A stretch of 64,000 bases of DNA from Ceriagrion tenellum (lineage: Eukaryota > Arthropoda > Insecta > Odonata > Coenagrionidae). This document shows, piece by piece, positions 39,431-50,140 of the stretch; the stretch's first letter is position 1; each line of letters opens with the position of its first letter. Below the pieces are notes generated by a model that saw only the letters and a program-made list of their open reading frames with translations, was not told the DNA's origin and searched no databases. The position numbers and the translations under genes are program-made. The stretch is from assembly GCA_963169105.1 (NCBI GenBank), contig OY720633.1, positions 158,487,780-158,551,779 on the forward strand, read 5' to 3'.

Positions 39431-41350
39431 AGTTTATCTCACGCGGGACTAAGTGGGCATAATTTCTGGAGGGACTAAAAAGGGAACATGCCAGCAGCTA
39501 CCTACCTTCCGCCGGCCGTCCGAAATAATAATAAAAAATATAAAAACTGCCGTTCCGATTCTGCTACACTTGGCCCACTCCTGCCCAATTGAAAACGCTG
39601 AAAAAACCCGAACGGTTTATGATTTACCATTGCCATCTTTCGAGCATGCAACAATCCGGACCGTAAATTTATGCATCGAGACATTCCAAAGGGAAACCCT
39701 TGGGGCGGTTATTTCGTTTGAAATTAATGTAATTTATTCATCGAAAAGAGCTCTACCCCTCCTCTCCACTTCGTGGATCTGAAAGGCGGCAATCTTTCAG
39801 CGGTTTTACGAATGGACGCGGATCCGAGTGTTTGCACAGTGCCTCCAAAAGGCAGGCTCAACCGGACCGGAGCCGTGCAAGAACTGGCAATAAAGCGTGG
39901 CGGATGAACAGATTGAAAATGGCAATAAACCAGCCACATGGCAAAAAGGGTTGTATACATCGATATGGAAGTGGAGTCATTGGATTGGGGGGGGCTGGGG
40001 AGATTTTTTTACGAGGGATTTCGGGAAGCAAGGAGCTTCCGAAACTTAAAACCGAGAGAAAGATTGGAGCTGGAAGATAGTGGAGGAAAATTTGCAGGTG
40101 AAACTTGACGCGGTTGTATAAGATGGAGAGGGAGAGAGGGGCAGCATGGCTGGAGACTCCGTGAGGCGAGAGGAGGAGGACGGACGACTGAGGAAAATGA
40201 TGACTCCGGTAATTTCCGTGTATTTATATCACACCCAAGCATCATCCACCAACCCTCCGTGCTATCCGTTATTCGAGGCTCTCCGTTTAAATTTCTCACT
40301 CACACATACACACACCCTTATCTAAACAGTGTTTAATGAGTGTATCAAGCCATCCAAAGTTTTACGACGACCCGAACTCTGTCGAGGAAGGGAAGAAAAT
40401 GCGCGAAACCTTTCCCTTCTTCTGAGACGTGGCGGAGAAATCGGCGGCCGTTAATCACCTTTCGAGGCGCGTATCGCTTACAAAGAATCTGAATTAAGAC
40501 GGCAAAATGGCCGGGGCGTCGCGGGAGGCCACGGAGCGTGTCTATACAGGCGTGCGGAGAGAAAGAGAGAGAGGAAGAGAAAAAAAAGAAGAATAAATAG
40601 CAAGAGACGGTAGAACCTGCGTGATAGAGAAAAATTTATCGGGAGGAGGGGACAAGAAAGGAGTAACGCAGGCGGGATTCCCTCTGAATTTTCCAACACT
40701 GAAATTAAGATCGCCGCCGAGAAAGTATACAGTCGCGTTACTAGGTGAGAATAGTTCAAAAATTTGGGACCGTGCCTGCGGAGAAAGCATAAGGCGGATG
40801 AATCAAGAATCTCGAGCCCTCCAACCGACGGCGGCGCCACCGCCACACCGCCGCTAAAAGACAAACACTCCACAGCTGCACCACCTTTCAGTGTCTGTGT
40901 GTGAGGCACCTTATGGATGTGTGAGAAGTGCGAGTTGTGAAGAGTGGCGTGATAGGGGGAGACTTTGACTGTTTCGGTCCCTTTATCACATCGTCGTTGA
41001 CCGGACGCAGTCTCCTCGGTGTCTTAGTCTGCCGGGTCGGTTGAAGCGGAGTGTAAGAAGGGAGGGGAGAAAGAGAGAGAAGGGAGGGAGACGAAGAGGA
41101 GAGACGAAGAGGAGAGACGAGAGGGAAAGAGATGAGATTCGACGAGAGTCGTCGGCCCTGCGTCGGCGGCGCCCATAAAGGAATCGAGAATGGCACGGAG
41201 GGAAGAGGCGCGGGGGGGGGGGGCTTCACGCCTTCCCCCCGTCCGTCCCACACCCTTTTAGTCGTCCGAAAATGCCCGCTCACACACTCACGCCATCCGC
41301 TCACGACGACGGTAGACGAGGAGCTTTGAAGTGAGGGAGGTGGCGAGGCA
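39431..41350. other. Mixed sequence with purine-rich blocks
   Basis: Purine-rich at 40.06-40.2, 40.54-40.66 and 41.04-41.22 kb, with G12 at 41212-41223. CTAG|GTGAGA near 40742 looks donor-like but no coding exon leads into it. Confidence 0.55.
41088..41120. repeat. 13-bp minisatellite (AGACGAAGAGGAG)n
   Basis: About 2.5 units of AGACGAAGAGGAG within a purine-rich block at 41.03-41.23 kb. Confidence 0.8.
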
Positions 41351-41563
41351 AATCTCACGCGCACATTACACTATTCCACGAGCGCGGAGGGAAATTGTTT
41401 TAAGGTGGTAGGAGTGATTTTGGTTATGTACAGATTCGCGTGAAACGTTGCATTCGTATACTTAACAATTTTAGCAAAAGCAAAAAAAAACTCAAAAATC
41501 CGTCTCGTCAGGGAGGCGATTAAAATCCGGAAACACCGGGATAATTTAAACCGAGACCAGGGT

Positions 41564-41713
41564 CTGATGCTCAGCGAAACATGGAGATGGTTAATTTCAA
41601 ATTGTAAACCCCTACAGAACCTTCCTCCGTAACTACAACAATTAGACATAACCGTCATAAATTGATACTCTGATGAAGCCTCCAGCAGGGGAGGGGAAAC
41701 ATTAGGGTTAATT
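41564..41713 (+). repeat. Degenerate tandem pair with CTGATG...GAAAC...GGTTAATT (hammerhead-like core)
   Basis: Unit 1 has CTGATG at 41564, GAAAC at 41576 and GGTTAATT at 41589. Unit 2 has CTGATGA at 41670, GAAAC at 41696 and GGTTAATT at 41706, with CCTCC/GGAGG able to pair between the first two boxes as stem II. The order of boxes recurs about 106-120 bp apart. Known: hammerhead ribozymes have a CUGANGA-stem II-GAAA core, and tandem copies occur in Penelope-like and other retroelements. Stem I does not close convincingly in either unit, so activity is doubtful. Confidence 0.35.
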
Positions 41714-43350
41714 GAAAAAAATATGCGGAAATATACCCAAAAAGACTGTTTTACGTATTCGTATACATATTAGAAATGTACGCAAATAAAAGTGAAAAAT
41801 TACATTTGACCGATTTGGTCCTTGGCAGTTTAATGCTATTGTAACACGTAGTTGGATGGCACTTGGCACATATTTCGATATATCCGAAAACACATGAACA
41901 GATTTTATGAAAAACGAGAAATAATACGTTTCGAATTATTATAATGGTCGATATGCATATTAAACATAGGTACCATACCGAGTAAAAGACACGCATTTTC
42001 ATATGATTTTCGCTTCGATATCGCATTACGCGCCGCGCACCCAAGTCACAACAGTGTTTTAATTATGGAGAAAATTTTCAAACATAGCTCATGCATCTTT
42101 CACAATTCAACATACATGGTGTATATTTTCACCGTATAAATAGATGTACACAAGAAAAATGTGGTTCAAGTTATTATTAACCGACTGGAAAAGTTATAAA
42201 AAATATGTTTCCATGGACTCATGATTACCACTCCAGCCAATTTTAAGGCAAACGCTATCACACTGCATATCGCACAAATAACTTAGGCAGACAAAAAGAT
42301 TAAAAATGCCATTTTTGACGTCAGAATAATTTTAAGTACACGAAAAAGTTAAATTTCTTTATCCACCGCGACGAAAAAGTTATGATAAAATAAGAAATTA
42401 CCATACCCATATTCTAGACCAATAACAAATTGATGGTTGGGTGCATGATGTTCATGAATGGGAAACAATCAAATAACTGATGTTTTTCAGTAAAGAGAGA
42501 ATTAAATATAGACTACCCGTTACGCCTTAACCGTACAATTTGTAAAGATATACAACCACAATACCTCAAACTGTGAAGATCGATTCTGTTTCAAAAGGAA
42601 ATTACTCGTTATACATGACTGTTCGCGTGGATGCAATGGAATTGCTTTACTCTCCAATTTCGTCAATCATTTTATACATTTCTTACAACTAAGACTTATG
42701 TAGATAATACTGGACTGGTGCACCGAAGGTCTCCACGTTCAACTCCCAATATAATACTCAACATTTTCTTGAGCCATTATTCGTGGTTTCCATGACAACA
42801 ACAGAACAAGAAAATGAGACGAGATAAACCCGAATATTCTCCAACCGTACTTATGGTCTCGAAAATGGCAAATATCAAAAAAGATAATGCAAAGTGTTTC
42901 TTTCTTTCTTAAATAAGTTATTGATTGTACTGGTATTGAATATTACATTATATGTGAGTTATTATCTGTAAAGTATTGCATTATTTCATTTTGATGGTAT
43001 CCCCACCCACAGGCCGATTGTCTTGGGGGACAGACACCTAGCTCCATTTTGTTTTGTATGCGCTTAAGAATATGTATAATTTTTCACGGAGCAATAATTT
43101 TCCATTTCAATATAACGCAATTACCGCGCAAAATTTTTATAATATAAGTCAATAGAAATAAGGCTGAGAGAATGCATACGGAGAGGAATGACCGTGACCT
43201 ACGCAAAAGGCGTAAGCAAGGAAAGGATTGGGGGAGAGTTTCAGTAAGTCTTGACCAGTTTCCAATGACTAAGGATCCTTATAAAATTTTTCAATTGTAC
43301 TCAACCCTTTATGACACATCATTAGTATAATATAACGTAAGTAGCCGAGG
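41714..43350. other. AT-rich non-coding sequence
   Basis: Nothing recognised. Confidence 0.6.
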
Positions 43351-44640
43351 TCCATTTCTTTTCCATCGCAGACCTGACACCGATCAAGACCACCGTCGGC
43401 CGAAATGTTCGCCTTTCTCGGCATTGAGAAGTGGTGCGAGAGGGGGAGAGACAGCGTCGTGCGCTATTCCCGCTCCACAGGGGCAGAGATGTGCTGCGAG
43501 AGGAGGGACGAGTGAGCGATGATGGGAGCGGGTGGATGGATGCTCGATTCTCTCCCTTCAAAATCCCTCAAAAGAACCACATTCAAAGTCAATTCAGTCA
43601 CCGCGGAGAAGTTTCAAGAAGGAAAGGAAAAGTTTCGAAAACGTCCCTCTCTCTCAACTCATAACCCTTTTGCTTTCATCCTTCCTTCCTCTTTCTCTCT
43701 TTCTCTTCTGCCGTCACTTCCTCCTCATCTCACCGCCACTCTCTCTTCTATCTCCTCCTCCTCCTCCTCCGCGCCTGCTCCCTTTTTTCCCCGCAGACCG
43801 AAAAAACAACCTCCGTCCGATAAAACGCGTCGCGTGCAAGGGTTCAAATGAAAAAAACCCACCCTCGCCGCCATTCTCTCGCCCCCGCCGCCCACCCCCC
43901 CACTTCCCCGCCCACCTCCGCTCAGGCTCAGTCAGATGATGACGGCCGGGGGGAAATGGGAGGGTAGGGGAGTGGTGCACGATGGGGAGGGGGGAGGGTG
44001 AAAAGGGGAGGTGGAAGATTTTACCACGCAGGAAGGAAAGGGGGTGGATGAGTCTGAAGGGGAGGGAGAAGTTGGAAATAGGGGAAGGGACAAATAAAAT
44101 CCCCATTCCAATTCCTCGCTAAGTAAGTAAGCAACCCCTTCCCCCTCTTTATTTCCATTCTTTTCACCAGACTCTCCGACACCCTCTCTCCCCTCTGTAA
44201 CAACTATCACCCCCTACCCCTGCTTCACCCCCAACTCACGCATCCCCCTTCCCCTCCCCCCCCGTCCCACGTTTTCTCCCCCTCACCAACACACCACTAC
44301 CCTCCTCCCCGCCCCTCTTATCCCCCGAAACCCCTTTTCAGAGCGCCTTTTCTGCTCCGCTATCCCAACAATCGGAGGGTGAAGATTTTCCATTCTCCAT
44401 CCCGTCTCTCCTCTCACTCGCACATGCAGGCACACTCCCGCGTCCTTAACTCATCCCCCCCCCCGCCCTCCCCCTTTTACGTTTTCATTCCCACCCCGAT
44501 GTGACGCTCCTTCATTCCCCTCTGGGGCCTCCTCCTCCTAATAATCTTCCCATCCCCGCCCCCAAATCTTCTCTTCACGATGCCTCCCCCCCTGAACGAA
44601 CACGCGCTACTTCGCACAAGGGGACGGAAGAGGGCAACAA
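43351..44640. repeat. Longest purine/pyrimidine mirror block (Y-R-Y)
   Basis: 43.66-43.92 kb is C/T-rich, 43.93-44.10 kb A/G-rich and 44.12-44.60 kb C/T-rich on the plus strand, with (TCC)n at 43751-43770. Frames of 90-135 codons are composition artefacts. Confidence 0.75.
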
Positions 44641-44648
44641 CACTACTC

Positions 44649-45241
44649 TAGGGTTGGCAACTGCGTAGTGAGTAGACAGACACGAGATATGAGTTCAAAT
44701 TCATCATTTTGATCATCAATTGAAATTTAAAAAATTTAATACTTCAGTAATTACACATGAATAATAAAAAAGCGAAATTGAAACCGTCGTTGAATTGATA
44801 TTCGCGATGTATAATTCACAAAAAGTTCACAAACCGATCTCCACTGAAGAGGTGAGCTCGTTAATTGGGATATAATTGCGCTACTTACTATCACTTACCG
44901 ATAAAAATCTTGAAATGTTACGTGCTTGCACATATTTAGACATATACGCCGTTTAGACACAACAAATAAATTTTTTAAATTGCATTTTCCATAAAATCAG
45001 GACAAATATGGATTGAAACCACAAATGTTTGGATGGCGAATCAGTATAATATCACACTATATTTGAGTAATAATTATGCGAAAGAAAAATTGTAACTCTC
45101 AAAAAAAGAAATTTAGGTAGAATATTTCAAATGTTCAACAATGGAAGAAAGCGCCAAAAAACCTGGAGGTGGGCGACGTATTGATATTTATTTTAAGACT
45201 CCGCAAGTTTCGCGGAGAGTCCGGAAGAGTTGGCAACCCTG
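44649..45241. mobile_element. Non-autonomous hAT-like element
   Basis: The left end TAGGGTTGGCAACT (44649-44662) and the reverse complement of the right end, CAGGGTTGCCAACT (45241-45228), differ at two positions. CAGGGTTGSCAACT is typical of hAT-superfamily termini. The roughly 593-bp interior is AT-rich without a transposase frame. Near the right end, GACTCCGC and GCGGAGAGTC form a subterminal hairpin. An 8-bp target duplication, expected for hAT, is not evident (CACTACTC versus AGCACAAG), so the flanks have decayed or the border is shifted. Confidence 0.6.
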
Positions 45242-45830
45242 AGCACAAGACTGAGATTATTCGCGTTCTGCCCCCGAGGGGGCGGCAAGGGGTTTGTTTC
45301 TACAGGGCGGGGTAAGGATTAAACCACGCGAGTTGCTCGATGACCGAATGAAAAGCGCGCGTACATATCAAAGTTATTCCGCGCAGTGCCACCAAAAAGA
45401 CATCCACTGGCAACACTCTGCGGCGTTTGCTTTCACGGATGAACTCGTTAAGGGGTGTACAAGTGTACATCTGTTAGAATTCTGAAACACTTGCGCAGAC
45501 TCGAGGCGTCCTTTGATGGAAATAAAGCAACGGAGAATGATGCATGAGATTCTAGAGTAGGACTCCCAATTTGTGTACGTATACATGCTGTATCCCCTGG
45601 AGCAACAACAGAGGATGACTGGCAGGAGGAATTCTGAGGCACAATTCACGAGAATAAATGTAAAATGAGGTCAAATTTCAAGTATTAGCAATTTGTAACA
45701 GAATAAGGATTAGTACCAGCAATGTTACATTAGCAATATTTGATTCGGAGGAGTTTTCAGGCACCATAATGACGGAAAATGAATATTATGGACACATTTA
45801 AATTCGTTGATAATGCATAAATATCTATTA
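45242..45830. other. Non-coding sequence between two DNA elements
   Basis: No exon supported; overlapping frames of 60-91 codons on both strands have no domain. Confidence 0.5.
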
Positions 45831-46177
45831 CCGTATTTACCTGAACATAAGACCCCCCCAACATATAAGACACTCCCCCCCAATTTTGAGGCTCAAATTC
45901 CAGGAAAAATATAAAACAGGTGGGAGAGCCCTCAGGGAAGTACCCAGAGTGTTTGGAAAGAATGTGTGATGCTTTGAGTGTGTTAACTCTGTATGAAGTT
46001 CAAATTTGTTTTGCGATGAGTTTGAACGCGCTTAGAATTTCGAATAGTCGTGTTACATAACTTTAAGTATCAGTATGGGTGCCCCCTCTGTCTTATCCTC
46101 CCCGTATAAGACCCCCCCCCACTTTAGAAACATGTTTTACGGGAAAAAATTCGGGTCTTATATTCAGGTAAATACGG
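45831..46177. mobile_element. MITE with CCGTATTTACCTGAAYATAAGACCC ends
   Basis: The left arm starting CCGTATTTACCTGAACATAA at 45831 is matched by the reverse complement of the right arm ending at 46177, with a single C/T difference over about 25 bp. Subterminal parts on both sides carry ATATAAGAC or GTATAAGAC followed by runs of C (45852-45858, 45877-45883 and near 46113). The interior has no coding frame. Short elements with CCGTATTT..TATAAGAC ends are widespread in animal genomes; I do not assign a superfamily. Confidence 0.78.
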
Positions 46178-47104
46178 CAGTGATTAATTTATGTAAAATT
46201 AATTCACAATTCAGGAAATGACAAAAGATAGAGCAAATGAAATTACCATGAACAGAAATTTTGTTCGAATTTTAATTCACAGCGGAACGTTCCGAGTTCA
46301 AGCCATGACACTGCAGTGATGGTGACTAGTTTCTTCAGCCAGCAACCCCAACACTCTTTGTTTTCCGAGCCTACCCCTAGGGGAAAGGGAGGGTTTTAGG
46401 GAGGCGCATGAAAACCCACCACATACATACTCGCAAGAGCGCACGTGTTGTGAGCAGAGTCACACGAGAACCCCAAAAAACCTCTCAGCCGTCTTGCATC
46501 CCGCAACCCGACTCCTCCTCCTCCTCGCAGCGCCACTTCCCGCGACACCTCCCTCCGATTCTGTCTCTTTAAACAGAAAACCCCTTTCTTCTCTTCGAGG
46601 CTGAAACATCTCCAATTCGTCATCGCATCCCGTCCCCCTCTCTCTCTCTCTCTTCTCATCTAAGGGACGAACCAAAAAAAATAGGACGGATGGGGGGCTT
46701 ACAGCACGAGGGACAAGGGAGGGAGGGGGAAAGCGAACGTTGCCCCGGGCGACTACGACGGGCTAAAGGGACGCTAAACGGGAGAGACCTTACGTTTAAG
46801 TTTTCGTCCGTCCTTTGTTCGATGGGGAGGCAGGGACTTTAAATACTCGAGTGACGTCTCTTCAACGCCTTCGGGAACGAAAATGTTTGGTTAGCAAAAC
46901 GATGAGTCGCGTCGCCCCTAATGGCACATCAGCACTTGATTTAGCATGAGGTTCGGAAAGAGCCCAGTCCAGCACTCATCATTGTAATCACCCAAGTGCT
47001 CCTCTTTACTCATGGGCCCGGTTATGGGTCACGTAATTCTTGTGCAGCACTAACCAGCGAACGATTGCTTAATACGTTCGCGTGATTTTCACTTTCGTGA
47101 ATCC
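46178..47104. other. Non-coding sequence
   Basis: A pyrimidine-rich patch lies at 46.51-46.66 kb and a purine-rich patch at 46.69-46.73 kb. A B-box-like GAGTTCAAGCC at 46293 lacks a matching A box. Confidence 0.5.
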
Positions 47105-47158
47105 AAGGTCCTCATACCTTGTATATATGCATATATATACAGGGTGTAAGGACCTTGC
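47105..47158. repeat. Palindrome centred on TATATATGCATATATA
   Basis: The left arm starting AAGGTCCT at 47105 pairs with the right arm ending AGGACCTT, with a few mismatches and no loop around TGCA (47128-47131). The right half contains TATATACAGGGTGTAAGG. It could be a small MITE or a foldback; no function is shown. Confidence 0.65.
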
Positions 47159-47259
47159 GTAAATCCAAACCAGGGAGACGCCAACTAGCGGTAGAATTGA
47201 GAACCCTAAGTAGCAGGATCACTGAGCAGAGGCAGTAGTTTGAGCGATTTTGTAGTCTG

Positions 47260-47690
47260 TTTTTTCTATTTTTTTCGTTTTTTATTCATTAGTTTTATAT
47301 TCCTTTATAACTTCTTTTTATTATATATATTTTTATTTATATATTATATATATTCTATTTATTATATATATTTATATATATATTTATATTATATATATTC
47401 GATCATTTAGGAGTTTTTGCGTTTTTATAAGTCCTTAGATTAGTTTTAGATTTGTGGTTGTTGCGTGGTAAAGCTTTTCATAGTTTTCCAATTTAAATTT
47501 TATAATTTTTTTATTTTATTCTTCACTAGTTTTATATTACTTTATAACTTCATTTCATTGCATATATATTATTCTTTCATTCGATAACTTTAGGAGTGTT
47601 TGCGTCTTTAGATTAGTTTTTGATTTGTGGTTGCAGCGTGGTAGAGCTTTTCATAATTTTCAATTTGATTTAGTCTAATAATCGGGTTCT
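47260..47690. repeat. Two-copy tandem duplication of about 200 bp with an AT microsatellite in copy 1
   Basis: Copy 1 (about 47260-47490) and copy 2 (about 47500-47690) share ordered blocks: AGTTTTATATT-CTTTATAACTT, TTTAGGAGT-TTTGCGT, AGATTAGTTTT-GATTTGTGGTTG and GCGTGGTA-AGCTTTTCATA. Copy 1 also holds about 80 bp of TATATA/TTTATATA repeats (47320-47400) absent from copy 2. No coding sequence. Confidence 0.75.
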
Positions 47691-50140
47691 CACTCGGATT
47701 CAGTCTAATACGTCAGACTGGTGCTTAATAGATGTGAGTAACATAGATGTGAGTAGCATAAATATGACATTTTATCCCCATTGGTGGGCACAATGAGAAA
47801 ATATTTAATCAGATATATAAAAACCAGCACTTAAATGGTCAACGGTATTGTCGTGATGCACTTTCTTTTACATTGTTACTCTCACATTCATAATATGTCA
47901 TTCCCTTACGTTTCCATTCCCAACTTCTCACGACACGCTCATCAGAGGCCCAAATGGTCTTCCTCTGACTCCATGCACAATTAACTGATCTCAACAGTGT
48001 TTTTCTATCGAAATGTTTTAACTCGGGAAATAATATCTCTACAAACGTCGTCCCCGATAGGGACACACCGTATCAAGGATCCATCCAACAATTCCTGCCC
48101 TAAGCTCTCTAATGCACTGGCCGTCTCAACTGACATAGCTCGTCCATAATTCAGCACACATGACAGCTGAATAAAGTGTCCTCTTGCTTTAAGCAAGGGG
48201 TGGGACGAGGCTGAACACATTTGCTTGAATCTGGGTGATTAGTGTGCCACGGCTCCCTCATCTCGTTCCAGGTTAAATTTGATTTGGGTTTTGGACAACG
48301 AGTCCCGGCAGATTTTTCCCCCACCGCATGCCAAAGAGCTAGAGACCCCTAGCTAGATGCGCCCGCAATCCCCTCGTGGCTTAGTTTCCAGGCGGAACCC
48401 CTCCCCTCCCCTGTTGGATAGCACAGAAGTGCAACCCCCACATCTTCCCAACCTCCCCCCCCCCCATCTCCCTCAAACCAAGCTCCCAACGGGTATACAA
48501 TCCATCTTCCCCGCCGCCATGTCGAATCCCCAACAATACACCTCTATCTTAACCAATAGCCCCTACGCTCTAAAGATGTCACCCAATGCCCGCCATTCAC
48601 CGCTTCCCATCAACAAAATTGCTTCCAAAACGGTTGACATTTTAATCAATAATCTTCCATTAAACTGTAAATATTCAACTGTCGGGATCTCACGAAAGTT
48701 TCTTTTTTCCAGCAGAAACTACTCTCCGAGGTAAAGCGATTGAGGCGACAATGCACCGGTCCGCGCAGCCATCAGGGTTGGAGTTTATAAAATTCCCCGG
48801 TTTAACACTGTCTCTACCTCTGCTTTATGAAATTACTCCCTGGCATCAAAATATTAAACTAATGACCTTCATTTGTAATTAAATTCACACGAGGATTTCA
48901 GTTTGTAACGAAATCGGTTGTTCCAATAAAATTATGCGGAACTGCTAAGTTTAATTTTTTCATAGTGAAACCATTCCCCAGCATGTACTTAGAACACGAA
49001 AATATGCTATCATATGGGCAACATACGGAAAGATAGAGATAAGTGCTATATGCCGGCATAAATATCACTAGGATGATCACTTGTAGAATTTCTCGAGTAC
49101 CAGGAAATGGATAACTTTCTAACGAAGCAAGGTGTAGGTGGAAAGGGATGGGAATTGAATGATTGGTAATGGGTCGCATCGCAATAATTTAAGCCCGCAT
49201 GATAGTATTTCTCAATGGTAGAAGACGTACAGGAAAACAAAATACCATTTGCGAGAAAAAGCTCGTGGTTTCACCCATCACTTTCTATTCGTAACTCGAC
49301 GCGACATAAACTTCTGCGCGCTCACCCGAAATCATCCACAATTAATGAAACACTTTCAGTACCGCAGTGACTTTCGTATCGGTACTAAATCTTAACGCGA
49401 TGGGTGATTGTCGGGTAAAGCTACGAACCTTAACTCTGCGTCAATAAGTTAGATATTTCACTGTTTTTTACCTATTGATTACAAAAAGTTTAGCTAGATG
49501 GTGACATTTTCAGAAACAAGTAAATAGAGCGCGTAATCGTCCCTAAATTAACTTATTTCTGGAGATGCTACGGAGTGGCGAACTAAATCCATATAAATAT
49601 TTCTAAAACAGTGGATTGCTAAGTTTCAACTATAATTTTCCTCACGGGAAATAATAACGGAATTCAGAAAAGCATCGGCCGCATCCATCATATACAGGAA
49701 AGAAAAATTAACAGAAGTAAGATGAAGTTAAACCATAAGAGCGAGGGCTAAAAATCATCATCATTGCCGTGATAAGATAAATTAATGAAATCCTAGCGGT
49801 GTCATGGGATAAATCAGTAGCAAGCATTTTGTATTCTCTTAACTGATTTCCACACAAGAACAGAATGATAATTTTCATATATTAACGTCGTAAGCATACG
49901 GATAAACGTTAAAGGTCAAAAACGTATCGACAGTACTTGAAAAGTGGTACTCGAGTCCACCCACATGCAATTATTTTTGTGTTCACCAAAAACAATTAGT
50001 CTTTCTATGAAACAACGACTTCATTCGTCTCGATAAATACCATACAAAGGGCCATTTTAACCATAAAGTACGAAATGGGTTGAGTCACGACTGCACGAAC
50101 CAGCTTGTATCGCTGCAGGTTTCATACACGCACTCATGAG
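47691..50140. other. Non-coding sequence with one coding-like minus-strand patch
   Basis: 48220-47839 on the minus strand has two overlapping frames (71 and 75 codons, both ATG) of balanced amino-acid composition, unlike the skewed frames elsewhere. They could be a frameshifted pseudogene or transposon fragment, but I do not recognise the family. Confidence 0.35.

Noticed and set aside
46290..46303. B-box-like GAGTTCAAGCC as a tRNA or SINE
   Set aside because: No convincing A box or repeated copy; left as unexplained similarity.
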